Positions 34,858 through 43,053 of a stretch of DNA of 48,388 nucleotides are shown here, in pieces. The stretch's first letter is position 1. Every line of letters begins with the position of its first letter. The notes below the pieces were generated by a model. It was not told the origin of the DNA, ran no database searches, and worked only from the letters and a program-made list of their open reading frames with translations. The position numbers were made by a program, and so were the translations under genes. This stretch comes from Bradyrhizobium sp. AS23.2 (lineage in GTDB: Bacteria; Pseudomonadota; Alphaproteobacteria; Rhizobiales; Xanthobacteraceae), in assembly GCF_001908185.1 (NCBI RefSeq), contig NZ_LGHM01000216.1, forward strand, positions 1 through 48,388. The letters are read 5' to 3'.

Positions 34858-34938
34858 GGGAGGAGGCTGATGATTTTGGACGCGACGCCACGTCTGTATA
34901 GTGAGCCCGCAACGGAATCTTGATGTGAGCCTCATCCC

Positions 34939-35652
34939 ATGATCGCCAATCGTCCTTCCGTGCTTGCCCATGAGCGGTTCGTCGCGGACCGCGAGAACTT
35001 TGCCGGCCTCGATCTCGCCGCGCGGTTCGAGCGGATCGAGCGGACGAACCTTTGGGGAGCCGCGAGTTCGGTGTCCGGCCTTGGCTCAGAGGACCCCGCC
35101 ACCGCCGCAATCCGGGAAGCACTCCCGGCACTGCTGCAACGGCTCGGTGCGCGCTCGCTGCTCGATGCGCCCTGTGGCGATGCCGGCTGGATCGGCCGCA
35201 TGAAGCTCGATGTCGATTACATCGGCATCGACATCGTGCCGTCGCTGATCGAGGCCAACAACCGGCGCGCGGCGCGGGGTGAACTGGCCGGCCACTTTCG
35301 CGTTGCGGACATCACGCGCGATACGCTGCCGCCTGCCGACCTGATCCTGTGCCGCGACTGCCTGGTGCATCTGAGCTTTCAGAACATCGCTCGTACCATC
35401 ACCCGGTTTCGCGACAGCGGCGCGCGCTTCCTGCTGGTCACGACATTCCCCGAATGGGACGGCAATCGCGATTGCGAAGACGGCGACTGGCGCGCGCTGA
35501 ACATGGAGAGGGCGCCATTCAACTGGCCGGCGCCGCGCGCGTTGATCAACGAGCGTTGCGAGGAGGGCGGTGGCGGCTGGCACGACAAGAGCCTCGGGCT
35601 CTGGCGGCTGGACGAACTGCCCCATATCGCCGGCATTGCCATAGATATGTGA
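34939..35652 (+). CDS. Class I SAM-dependent methyltransferase, second type
   Basis: A 237-residue protein. The SAM site reads LLDAPCGDAGWIGRMKLDVD, with DAPCGDAGW replacing the common DxGCGxG, and YIGIDIVPSLIEANN follows. DLILCRDCLVHLSFQN resembles small-molecule or peptide methyltransferases of the type found beside uncharacterised proteins. A C-terminal part (WPAPRALINERCEEGGGGWH) may shape the substrate pocket. Substrate unknown. Confidence 0.82.
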   Translation: MIANRPSVLAHERFVADRENFAGLDLAARFERIERTNLWGAASSVSGLGSEDPATAAIREALPALLQRLGARSLLDAPCGDAGWIGRMKLDVDYIGIDIVPSLIEANNRRAARGELAGHFRVADITRDTLPPADLILCRDCLVHLSFQNIARTITRFRDSGARFLLVTTFPEWDGNRDCEDGDWRALNMERAPFNWPAPRALINERCEEGGGGWHDKSLGLWRLDELPHIAGIAIDM

Positions 35653-35704
35653 CAAGCGCGGCGGAACATCCGTTGCTTCGGCGATTGCTGCCGCGGTACG
35701 CTTG

Positions 35705-35734
35705 GCGCAGTATACTTGGGCGCAATATACTTGG
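35705..35734 (+). repeat. 15-base tandem repeat upstream of the PQQ-type gene
   Basis: GCGCAGTATACTTGG and GCGCAATATACTTGG stand side by side with one difference, ending 48 bases before the start of the dehydrogenase gene. Two equal sites one and a half helical turns apart could bind a regulator, or this is a small slippage repeat. Confidence 0.6.
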
Positions 35735-35782
35735 GGTTGTGTGAAGCCATCTCGCGTTACGGTATCGGTGCTGGAGCACGCC

Positions 35783-37621
35783 ATGAGACCGGGTGTAGTG
35801 GTAGCTGCGATGCTGATGTGGTGCTGCGCGCCGGCGCTGGCGCAGCAGGGCGGCGCCGCCCTCTACGCAACGCACTGCGCGCAATGTCACGATGGCGGCG
35901 ATGCCCAGAGCCGTGTGCCGGGCCGCAGCGCCATGCAGGCGATGTCGTTCGATCATGTGCTGGGGACGTTGACCTCCGGCAGCATGGCGGCGATGGCGAA
36001 GGACCGTAGCGACGAGGAACGCCGTGCGATCGCTTCCTTCGTCACTGGCAAGGCCGCGCCCGAGGCGAGCGCAGCCGACGCGCAGGGCCACTGCACGCAG
36101 CAGGTCATCGGCTTTCCGCAACCGCTCGACGGTCCCCGCTGGAACGGCTGGGGCGTCGACGTCAACAACGGCCGCTTCCAGCCGGCCGACATGGCCGGCC
36201 TGTCCGCGGAGCAGGTGCCGCGCCTGCGGCTGAAATGGGCCTATGCATTTCCCGGCGCCTCGCTGTCCTTTGCCCCACCGACCATTGTGGGCGGTCTGCT
36301 GTTCATCGGCGGCACCGACCGCAAGGTGCGCGCGCTCGACGCGCGAAGCGGCTGCACGCTGTGGACCTTCGCGACCGACGGCGCGGTGCGTGCCGCGATC
36401 AGCTTTGCGCCGCTTCCCGGCACCGATCAGTTCGCGATCTTCTTCGGTGATTTGCGCGCCAACGCCTATGCCGTGAACGCGCTGACCGGCGCGCTGATCT
36501 GGAAAACGAAAGTCGAGGAGCATCCGGCCGCGCGCATCACCGGCTCCCCGACGCTGCATTCCGGCGTTCTCTACGTGCCGGTGTCCTCGCTCGAGGAAGC
36601 CGCCGGCTCGCAAGTCAATTACGAGTGCTGCACCTTCCGTGGCAGCGTGGTCGCGCTGGAGGCTGCGACCGGCAAGCCGGTCTGGCAGGCCTACACGATC
36701 CCCGAGGTACCGCATCCGACCGGCAAGAATGCGAGGGGCACGCAGCTCTTCGGTCCGTCCGGCGCCGCGATCTGGTCGGCGCCGACGATCGATGCGAAGC
36801 GCAACGCCGTCTACGTCGCGACCAGCAATTCCTATTCGAATCCGCCGGCCGCAACAGCCGATGCGGTCCTCGCTTTCGAGCTCGCGACCGGGAAGATGCT
36901 CTGGAAGCAGCAGGCCACGCCGAAGGATGCTTTTGTCGTGGCGTGCTTCAGCGCAGACAAGACCAATTGTCCCGACGATCACGGGCCCGATCATGATTTC
37001 GGCCAGTCGCCGATCCTCGTGACCTTGCGCGACGGCAGGCGCATGCTCGTCATCGCGCAGAAATCCGGTGTCGTGCATGCGCTCGATCCTGATGATGGCG
37101 GCAAGATCCTGTGGCAGACCAGAATCGGGAAGGGGGGCCCGCTCGGCGGCAGCGAATGGGGCTCGGCCGCCGATCAGGACCGCGTCTATGTCGCGAACTC
37201 CGATGTGCGCTTTACGCGCGACGGCCCGCTGCAGCTCGATTCCACCCAGGGCGGCGGCCTGTTCGCCCTCGATCTCGCCAGCGGAAAAATCGCGATGGAG
37301 GTGCCCCCGGTCGCCTGCGGCGAACGTCTCCAATGCAGCCCCGCTCTGTCGGCAGCGGTGAGCCTGATCCCCGGCGTCGTGTTCTCCGGCAGCGTCAGCG
37401 GCTTCATGCGCGCCTACGCCGCCGCCGACGGCAAGCTGCTGTGGGAGTTCGATACCGCGCGGGACTTCAAGGCCGTGAACGGCGTTGCTGCCCATGGCGG
37501 CGCGATCGACGGCCCGGGGCCGGTCATCGCTGGCGGCATGCTCTACACCAATGCCGGCTACGGCCAATGGGGCGGCGTCGCCGGCAACGTGCTGCTGGCG
37601 TTCGAGGTGGGGCAGGAGTGA
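35783..37621 (+). CDS. Cytochrome c-fused PQQ beta-propeller dehydrogenase, PVA-dehydrogenase-like
   Basis: A 612-residue periplasmic protein. After the signal peptide (cut near ALA-Q21) comes a short cytochrome c domain with heme motif CAQCH (Cys32, Cys35, His36). A beta-propeller with quinoprotein repeats follows: GSVVALEAATGKPVWQAYT and GGGLFALDLASGKIAMEVP are two of them. Vicinal cysteines in NYECCTFRG resemble the Cys-Cys of PQQ dehydrogenases. This layout matches polyvinyl alcohol dehydrogenase (cytochrome), which oxidises secondary alcohols and passes electrons to the respiratory chain; another alcohol or sugar is equally possible. No PQQ synthesis genes or hydrolase partner are in the window. 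Confidence 0.85.
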   Translation: MRPGVVVAAMLMWCCAPALAQQGGAALYATHCAQCHDGGDAQSRVPGRSAMQAMSFDHVLGTLTSGSMAAMAKDRSDEERRAIASFVTGKAAPEASAADAQGHCTQQVIGFPQPLDGPRWNGWGVDVNNGRFQPADMAGLSAEQVPRLRLKWAYAFPGASLSFAPPTIVGGLLFIGGTDRKVRALDARSGCTLWTFATDGAVRAAISFAPLPGTDQFAIFFGDLRANAYAVNALTGALIWKTKVEEHPAARITGSPTLHSGVLYVPVSSLEEAAGSQVNYECCTFRGSVVALEAATGKPVWQAYTIPEVPHPTGKNARGTQLFGPSGAAIWSAPTIDAKRNAVYVATSNSYSNPPAATADAVLAFELATGKMLWKQQATPKDAFVVACFSADKTNCPDDHGPDHDFGQSPILVTLRDGRRMLVIAQKSGVVHALDPDDGGKILWQTRIGKGGPLGGSEWGSAADQDRVYVANSDVRFTRDGPLQLDSTQGGGLFALDLASGKIAMEVPPVACGERLQCSPALSAAVSLIPGVVFSGSVSGFMRAYAAADGKLLWEFDTARDFKAVNGVAAHGGAIDGPGPVIAGGMLYTNAGYGQWGGVAGNVLLAFEVGQE

Positions 37622-37661
37622 GGGGGAGACGTGGACTTGCGGCGAAGGCGGCATCGCGTCG

Positions 37662-37882
37662 TCAACGTCGTGATTTACGACGGGGCAGAACCGGCACGCT
37701 TGTTACGCGCTGTCCCACCACAGCCTCGATCGCCTCGGCGATGTGAGGGCTGAATTCGGCGCTCATGATCCTCGCCATGTACTCGCTTCTGGCGAAGGCG
37801 GTGATAACGCCATCTTGGCCCCGAGGATGAAATTGAGTTTGGCCTGAACGGCGAGATTTTCTTCGTCAGTCAGAACAGGCAT
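37662..37882 (-). pseudogene. Small conserved-looking gene, frameshifted
   Basis: The start MPVLTDEENLAVQAKLNFIL followed by GAK is protein-like. The frame then runs out within 16 residues, while the next frame continues naturally: GVITAFARSEYMARIMSAEF then SPHIAEAIEAVVG, ending at 37662. One missing base near 37813-37814 (AAG-ATG for AAGGATG) would join them into a 73-residue protein. Either a sequence error or a decaying gene. Family not recognised. Confidence 0.5.
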
Positions 37883-38006
37883 GCAAGCTCCGGCTTCAGC
37901 GCCCCGAGATACGGACCAGAAGCTGCGCCGTTGTGCATGAGGCCATGCAGAACTCACCTGAACAAAGTGGCCCAAAGTCGGAACGATGAAAGCAGGAGTG
38001 CAATCG

Positions 38007-38426
38007 ATGATCGATGCCAGATGCAGTTGCGGCGCCGTCGCGCTTTCACTTCCGGGGCAGTCCAGCCTCGTCGTTGCCTGCCACTGCATCGACTGCCAGC
38101 GACGCACCGGCGCGCCTTTCGGCGTCGGTGCCTTCTATCCGGCTGAGACGGTCACGATCTCAGGAACGCCAAGGGAGTTCGTCCGCGATGGCGGAAGCGG
38201 CGCCAAGGTGCGAAGCTTTTTCTGCCCCGACTGCGGTTCGACAGTTTATTGGAAGGCCGACAAACATCCCACGATGATTGGCGTTGCCGTCGGCGCCATC
38301 GCGGATCCAAGCTACCCGGCTCCCATCGCATCGGTTTTCGAGCAGTCGAAACACGGCTGGGTCGAAATCAACGGCGCTGGCGTCGCGCACTTTCAGCAAA
38401 GCGGCGCGGCGAAGAATTCAAAGTGA
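38007..38426 (+). CDS. GFA-family zinc protein (CENP-V/glutathione-adduct fold)
   Basis: A 139-residue protein of the GFA family. Zinc ligands are visible in order: Cys6 and Cys8 (RCSCG), Cys25, Cys27 and Cys30 (CHCIDC), then Cys in FCPDCGS. The family includes glutathione-dependent formaldehyde-activating enzymes, but most members have no known reaction. ATG 38007 is chosen; ATG 37986 would add seven residues. Confidence 0.88.
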   Translation: MIDARCSCGAVALSLPGQSSLVVACHCIDCQRRTGAPFGVGAFYPAETVTISGTPREFVRDGGSGAKVRSFFCPDCGSTVYWKADKHPTMIGVAVGAIADPSYPAPIASVFEQSKHGWVEINGAGVAHFQQSGAAKNSK

Positions 38427-38443
38427 GACTGCGCGTCAAAAGC

Positions 38444-38519
38444 TGGTGCCGGCTGAGGGGATTGAACCCCCCGACCTTCGGTTTACAAAACCGCTGCTCT
38501 ACCGCTGAGCTAAGCCGGC
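38444..38519 (-). tRNA. tRNA-Thr (anticodon TGT)
   Basis: Read on the minus strand it is a 76-base tRNA with encoded CCA. It begins GCCGGCTTAGCTCAGCGGTA, has the acceptor pair GCCGGC/GCCGGC, loop TTTGTAA with anticodon TGT, and T-arm GGGGGTTCAATCCCC. Protein-like frames across it are artefacts. Confidence 0.95.
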
Positions 38520-39035
38520 GACGCTGGAATGGGGCAGGGCCCGGCATGCGCCAGGGGTGTCGGCCCGTGCGCGCCGCATTACCAGACTTGATCGGAAAGT
38601 GCCAGAACCCCGCGATCATCCTCGCGGACATGAAACCGGCGGCCCTAAGGCCGCCTGTTCTGTTGCATTCGACCTGGATCAGCCTACTGGCAGATATGCC
38701 GGCGACCGTCTTCGCCCTTGAACCAGGTGCCGGGTCGGCAGACGATGCCGTTTCGGGCCGCGTAAGTATCCCAATTGCCGTACCAACCCATTTCTGCGTC
38801 ACTTCGATGTGATCGCGCAGAAGATGCGTAGCTTGTGCCATGCATCCCGGCGTGGTTCGGGCGGCGCCGAGCATCGCGGCGGCCGCAAGGCGTTAACGCT
38901 TCGCTAGCTCGCTTCGCAGCATTTGAGCGGCGCGCGATCCCTACGTGTTAGGCTTACCGGAATTTGGTGAAGCGGCCTTAACCCTCTGCGGGCCGCAATC
39001 GGATAGGTTGTCGCCCGGATAACCGGGATCCTTCC
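38520..39035. other. Gap of about 515 bases between tRNA-Thr and a secreted-protein gene
   Basis: Apart from the possible small gene at 38684-38791 I see no coding region. The right part (38880-39035) is spacer and probably contains the promoter of the gene at 39036. Confidence 0.6.
38684..38791 (-). CDS. Possible 35-residue protein, function unknown
   Basis: The frame reads MGWYGNWDTYAARNGIVCRP then GTWFKGEDGRRHICQ. The balance of aromatic, Gly and two Cys residues looks like a real small folded peptide. An in-frame ATG at 38845 could extend it by 18 residues. Ribosome site weak. Confidence 0.48.
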   Translation of the reverse strand: MGWYGNWDTYAARNGIVCRPGTWFKGEDGRRHICQ

Positions 39036-39521
39036 ATGCGCGCTCTGGCGCTCGCAGCCTTTCTGATCGGACTACCCGCGATGGCGTTTGCCGGCGGCGG
39101 CTTCGATATCGTCGTTCCCGGCCGTCCCGGCGTGCCGATCATCATCAACAACATCGACGCATCCTACACTGTCGTCGAGGGGGTCTGGGGCCTGGGCAAG
39201 AACGTCCAGGTGCAGCCAACGATTTATGGCGGGCGCTATATCGCCGAGCGGCAGCCCGCCGACGTCGGCCATTATTATCCGACGCTGGGCTTGCGGCCCG
39301 GCTACGGCCGCCTCGAGGTCGAGCCGCCCGCGAACCGCAAATTGCCGAAGCCGGCCGAGAGCTACCACCAGAGCTGGAGCGCGCAATCCGCGCCGCTGCC
39401 GCCGCAGATGGACGTGCCCGTCGATCCGCCGCCGGTGATCCTCGCGCCTGAGATCAACGACTATCCGCGGCGATATCGGCCGCGGCCGCATCCCGGGGTG
39501 CCCGGCAGGCCCCCCGGCTAA
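39036..39521 (+). CDS. Secreted Pro-rich protein, function unknown
   Basis: A 161-residue protein. Signal peptide cut after AFA (residue 19). A Gly-rich start and VPGRPGVPIIINNIDASYTV lead to a body with YGGRYIAERQPADVGHYYPT. The C-terminal third is Pro/Arg-rich (RRYRPRPHPGVPGRPPG). It probably resides in the periplasm or outer envelope. It may share a transcript with the Gly/Tyr-rich gene 44 bases downstream. Confidence 0.75.
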   Translation: MRALALAAFLIGLPAMAFAGGGFDIVVPGRPGVPIIINNIDASYTVVEGVWGLGKNVQVQPTIYGGRYIAERQPADVGHYYPTLGLRPGYGRLEVEPPANRKLPKPAESYHQSWSAQSAPLPPQMDVPVDPPPVILAPEINDYPRRYRPRPHPGVPGRPPG

Positions 39522-39565
39522 GAAACGTCAAAATCCAAACGAACGGAATTCAACAGGAGAGAGTA

Positions 39566-40054
39566 ATGCGTCAAATGATTTCGGGCTTGGTCGCGGCGGC
39601 TGCCGTGATGTTTGCGGGGGCCGCGGTGGCCGCGGATTGCGGCTACACTGCTTGCGCGCCGGTTGCGCCGGTTGCACCGGTCTATTCCGGCTGCAACACG
39701 GGTTGTGGCGGTAGCTGGGGTTATGGCCCGGGCTATGGCGGTTGGGGCTTTGAGCAACTCGCCGAGCCGACGACGCAGTACTATTACGTCAACCAGGGTC
39801 CGACCTATACCGGCCCCGGCGCTTTCGCGCCGTATCCGACCTATAGCGAGGACGCGGTCATCGCGCCCGCCAACTATGGCTACGGCTATGGCTATCGCGG
39901 CGTGATTGCGGCCCCGGGCGCCTACCGTCCATATCGCTACGGCTACGGCCCCCGCTACGGCTATCTGCCGCGCACGCACTATGGCTACGGTCCGCGCTAC
40001 GGCTACCGCGCGCCGTATTACGGCGGCCATCGCGCGGTGCGCCGCTATTACTGA
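39566..40054 (+). CDS. Secreted Gly/Tyr-rich protein
   Basis: A 162-residue protein with a good AGGAGAGAG site and signal peptide (cut after AVA, residue 22). The mature chain is unusually rich in Tyr and Gly, with repeating YGYGY, YGPRYGY and YGYRAPYYGG units, and a few Cys residues near the start (CGYTAC, CNTGCGG). It is probably disordered or a surface coat protein; its role is unknown. A strong terminator follows. Confidence 0.78.
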   Translation: MRQMISGLVAAAAVMFAGAAVAADCGYTACAPVAPVAPVYSGCNTGCGGSWGYGPGYGGWGFEQLAEPTTQYYYVNQGPTYTGPGAFAPYPTYSEDAVIAPANYGYGYGYRGVIAAPGAYRPYRYGYGPRYGYLPRTHYGYGPRYGYRAPYYGGHRAVRRYY

Positions 40055-40080
40055 TCGTTTGATTGGCTGAGTTCAAGAAG

Positions 40081-40112
40081 TGCCCGTCCGCGATGCGGAC
40101 GGGCATTTTGTT
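40081..40112 (+). terminator. Rho-independent terminator
   Basis: TGCCCGTCCGC-GAT-GCGGACGGGCA is an exact 11-base-pair hairpin followed by TTTTGTT, 26 bases after the Gly/Tyr-rich gene. Confidence 0.92.
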
Positions 40113-40138
40113 GCGCGCGATCCAGCGTTGCGGGACGT

Positions 40139-40169
40139 CGTCATCCCCGGCTTGTCCCGGGCATGACGA
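40139..40169. repeat. Short palindromic REP-like element
   Basis: CGTCATCCCCGGCTTGTCCC and the mirrored CCCGGGCATGACG form a hairpin of a type common between Bradyrhizobium genes. Confidence 0.6.
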
Positions 40170-40210
40170 GCGGGATGGTCTTGCCGACGGTCAGAGAAGG
40201 TAAGGCGGCC

Positions 40211-40450
40211 CTACAGCCGCTTCTTAGCGAATGCGCGGCCCGAGGCCGACTTCAAGTATTTCTCGAATGCAATGGCCTGTTGCTCGTCCGAGAACGCGAC
40301 GTACGTTTTGAGCTCCCACGGTGTAAACTTTGACGTGTGGGAAACTTCGCCGGCATTATGCTTTTTGAGACGGGCGCGAAGATCGGACGTCATGCCGACG
40401 TAGTAGCGATCAGGATCGCTCTTGCTCTTGAGAATGTACACGTAGAACAT
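40211..40450 (-). CDS. GIY-YIG nuclease family protein
   Basis: A 79-residue protein comprising one GIY-YIG domain (UvrC N-terminal-like/YhbQ type). FYVYILKSKSDPDRYYVGMT supplies the YVY and YVG halves of the motif, and DLRARLKKHNAGE the catalytic Arg. FTPWELKTYVAF and the Glu in QAIAFEKYLK complete the active site. Stand-alone members are small predicted DNA endonucleases, often near repeats or tRNAs, as here. Confidence 0.92.
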   Translation of the reverse strand: MFYVYILKSKSDPDRYYVGMTSDLRARLKKHNAGEVSHTSKFTPWELKTYVAFSDEQQAIAFEKYLKSASGRAFAKKRL

Positions 40451-40553
40451 GCGAACACCCCGCCACGCCCGAGAAAGTTATCAGCTCTCTCAAGGACAAT
40501 GACGGTGCTCCATCAGGTGGACAGCCCGCCTACGCCTGCCGGCTACGGCGTGG

Positions 40554-40629
40554 CAGCCTTCGCTAGCTTCGCGCTGTGACGTTCTGAGCTGTCCTGCCGA
40601 GCCGAAGCTCGCGAAGCGAGCGAAGGCTG
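40554..40629. repeat. 20-base inverted repeat flanking the tRNA-Tyr 3' end
   Basis: CAGCCTTCGCTAGCTTCGCG (40554-40573) and CGCGAAGCGAGCGAAGGCTG (40610-40629) are inverses with one mismatch; the right arm itself contains GCTCGC-GAA-GCGAGC. It may stop tRNA transcription or be another REP type. Confidence 0.65.
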
Positions 40630-40713
40630 GTGGGGGAGGCAGGACTCGAACCTGCGAAGCCATGAGGCGGCTGATTTACAGTCAGCTCCCTTTGCCACTC
40701 GGGACACTCCCCC
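40628..40713 (-). tRNA. tRNA-Tyr (anticodon GTA)
   Basis: An 86-base tRNA on the minus strand with encoded CCA. Acceptor GGGGGAG pairs with CTCCCCC, the anticodon stem-loop CTGACTGTAAATCAG carries GTA, and a class II variable arm (CCGCCTCATGGC) precedes the T-arm GCAGGTTCGAGTCCTGC. Confidence 0.96.
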
Positions 40714-40919
40714 GCTCGACGGCAGCACAATCGGGCCGGGCTTTGCCGGCGGACCGAAGACGGCCATGGAACGTGAAGGCCGCGACAACCCGGATCGGGG
40801 CGCGACCGGCGCGTTTATGGGCGAAGCAGTGGGGCAAAGTCAACCGAGGCGAACAGCTAAAATCGCCTCCATTCGCATCCAAATTGCCATATTCCGGCGC
40901 CCGTGACACAAGCGAGCCC

Positions 40920-41753
40920 ATGAAGGATCGAAAATTTGCCCCCAGGGGGCCCCGCGGCGGGGCTAAGCCCTTCAACAGGCCCGGGAAATCGCCCGGACGG
41001 CCGGCCTGGCGCGATCGCGATTCGCAGCCCGACGGGCCCGTCATCCTCTACGGCTGGCACACCGTCACGATGGCTCTGGCCAATCCAGCGCGGCGGATCC
41101 GAAAGCTGACGCTGACCGAGAACGCCGCCCGGCGGCTGGCGGAAGAAAATATCGAGACCCGCGTCGCGCCCGAGATCGTCCGGCCCCAGGAGATCGACCG
41201 TCTGCTTTCGCCCGATGCCGTGCATCAGGGCCTGCTCGCGGAGGCCGACCCTCTGCCTTCGCCTGACATCGAGACCTTGAAGCAGGAAGGCATGGTGCTG
41301 GTGCTCGATCAGATCACCGATCCACACAACGTGGGCGCCATCCTGCGCTCCGCGGCGGCCTTCGCGGTCAAGGCGATCGTCACCACCGCACGGCACAGCC
41401 CCGAAGCGACCGGCGTGTTGGCTAAGGCCGCCTCCGGCGCGCTCGAGCTGGTGCCAATGGTGACCGTGCAGAACCTCGCCCGCGCGCTCACCGCGTTGAA
41501 TGAGCGCGGCTTCCAGACCGTCGGCCTCGACAGCGAAGGCAGCGAGGACCTCTCGGACGTCACGCTGCGCGAGCCGCTAGCGCTCGTACTCGGTGCCGAA
41601 GGCAAGGGCCTCAGGCAACTGACCCGCGAGACCTGCAGCGTCGTGGCGCGGCTCGACATGCCCGGCGAGATCAAGAGCCTCAACGTGTCGAATGCAGCCG
41701 TGCTCTCGCTCTATGTCGGCGCAAGCAGGCTTGGGCTGATGAAGCAGGCGTAG
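40920..41753 (+). CDS. rlmB: 23S rRNA 2'-O-methyltransferase, TrmH/SpoU family (RlmB-like)
   Basis: A 277-residue SPOUT methyltransferase. A basic Gly/Pro/Arg-rich head (residues 1-35) precedes the substrate-binding N-domain (VILYGWHTVTMALANPARR). The knotted catalytic domain follows: motif 1 LDQITDPHNVGAILRSAAAF, motif 2 LALVLGAEGKGLRQLTRE, motif 3 SLNVSNAAVLSLY. RlmB methylates G2251 of 23S rRNA in E. coli; the same target is likely but not proven. It follows tRNA-Tyr closely on the opposite strand. Confidence 0.93.
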   Translation: MKDRKFAPRGPRGGAKPFNRPGKSPGRPAWRDRDSQPDGPVILYGWHTVTMALANPARRIRKLTLTENAARRLAEENIETRVAPEIVRPQEIDRLLSPDAVHQGLLAEADPLPSPDIETLKQEGMVLVLDQITDPHNVGAILRSAAAFAVKAIVTTARHSPEATGVLAKAASGALELVPMVTVQNLARALTALNERGFQTVGLDSEGSEDLSDVTLREPLALVLGAEGKGLRQLTRETCSVVARLDMPGEIKSLNVSNAAVLSLYVGASRLGLMKQA

Positions 41754-41785
41754 CCCCGAAGGGCGTAGTCAGGCTGTTTCGGAGC

Positions 41786-41888
41786 GCTAGAGCGTTTTCG
41801 AGCGAAGTGGATACCGGTTCGAAGAAAACGCGTCAAAACAAGAATCTAGAGCCCCGTTCCGATTCCATCGGAACGGAAATGGCTCTAG
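41786..41888. repeat. Dispersed palindromic repeat, copy 2
   Basis: A second copy of the 9199-9304 element. It differs mainly in ATACCGGTTCGAAG for GGCCGGTTCGCGTAAAG. It lies between two convergent genes and supplies the last codons' stop region of the flavin oxidoreductase gene (stop at 41885-41887), so the repeat has become part of a gene end. Confidence 0.85.
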
Positions 41889-42915
41889 CCCATCATCTCC
41901 CTGACCATCGGCACCACCTTCCGTCCGTAAAGCTCGATGCTCTTCATCAGCTTCTCGTGCGGCAACGGCCCCGCCGAATACTTCAGCTGAAACCGCTCGA
42001 TACCAAGCGCCTTTGCCGTCTTGGCGATCTTGCGCGCGACGGTTTCCGGCGAGCCGACATAGAGCGAGCCGTGCTCGGCCTCGTTCACGAATTCATCGCG
42101 GCCCATCGGCGGCCAGCCGCGCTCCTTGCCGATGCGGTCGCGCATGGCCTTGTAGTCGGGCCACAGCTCCTCGCGCGCCTGTTCGTCGGTCGCGGCGAAA
42201 TAGCCGGGCGAGTGCACACCGATTGGCTTGGCCTGGCGGCCGAACTCCCTAGAGGCGCGGTGATAGAGATCGACGTAGGGCGCAAAGCGCGCGGGATCGC
42301 CGCCGATGATCGCGAGCATCAGGGGCAGATCGTAATGCGCGGCGCGCACCACCGATTGCGGCTGCCGCCGACGCCGATCCAGGTTTTGAGCTGGCCTTTC
42401 TCGACCGGCGGATAGACCAACTGATCCCGCAGCGGCGGACGCAGCTTGCCTTCCCAGGTCACGGGCTTCTGCGACAGGAGCGCTGCGAACAGGTCGAGCT
42501 TCTCTTCGAACAGTGCCTCGTAAGCCCGCAGGTCGAAACCGAACAGCGGAAAGGATTCCGTGAAGGAGCCGCGGCCGAGGATCACCTCGGCGCGTCCGTT
42601 CGAGAGCGCGTCGAGCGTCGCAAAACGCTGAAAGACACGGATCGGATCGTCCGAGCTCAGCACCGTCACGGCCGAACCGAGATGGATGCGCTTGGTGCGC
42701 GCAGCGATCGCGGCGAGAACGGTTTCGGGCGAGGAGATCGCGAAATCGGCGCGGTGGTGCTCGCCGAGGCCGATGAAGTCGAGGCCGAGCTCGTCGGCCA
42801 GCACCGCCTCATCGACGACGTTGCGGATCACCTGCGCATGCGCAAGCATCGCGCCGGAGGCGTCCCTGGTGACGTCGCCAAAGGTATCCAGTCCGAATTG
42901 AAGCGGTGCGGTCAT
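41885..42915 (-). pseudogene. LLM-class flavin-dependent oxidoreductase, frameshifted
   Basis: A luciferase-like monooxygenase (TIM barrel using reduced flavin). The first 190 residues are intact, from MTAPLQFGLDTFGDV through IGLGEHHRADFAIS to KTWIGVGGS. There the frame shifts; the rest continues in another frame from SVVRAAHYDLPLMLAIIGGD to VPMVREMMG. Adding one C on the minus strand, near 42360 (GGSPQSVV restored), rebuilds a 343-residue protein of usual length. Either a sequence error or a recent mutation. Substrate unknown. Confidence 0.82.
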
Positions 42916-43053
42916 CGATCAGGTCTCTGAGGGGAGGATCGACGAGACTTAAGAGACGGCGGCCAGCCCGCAAGGCGGCTTTCGGAAATGCTCGGTTTCC
43001 GTTTTTGCGTCCTATCTCGAGATATGCACGACCATCTTGCCGAGCGCAGCGCT

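Noticed and set aside
35546..37654. 702-residue minus-strand open frame
   Set aside because: It is a shadow opposite the PQQ-type dehydrogenase.
38249..38812. Frames with LRGLNPPTFGLQNRCSTAEL or AEGIEPPDLRFTKPLLYR
   Set aside because: Both are antisense readings of tRNA-Thr, a frequent annotation artefact.
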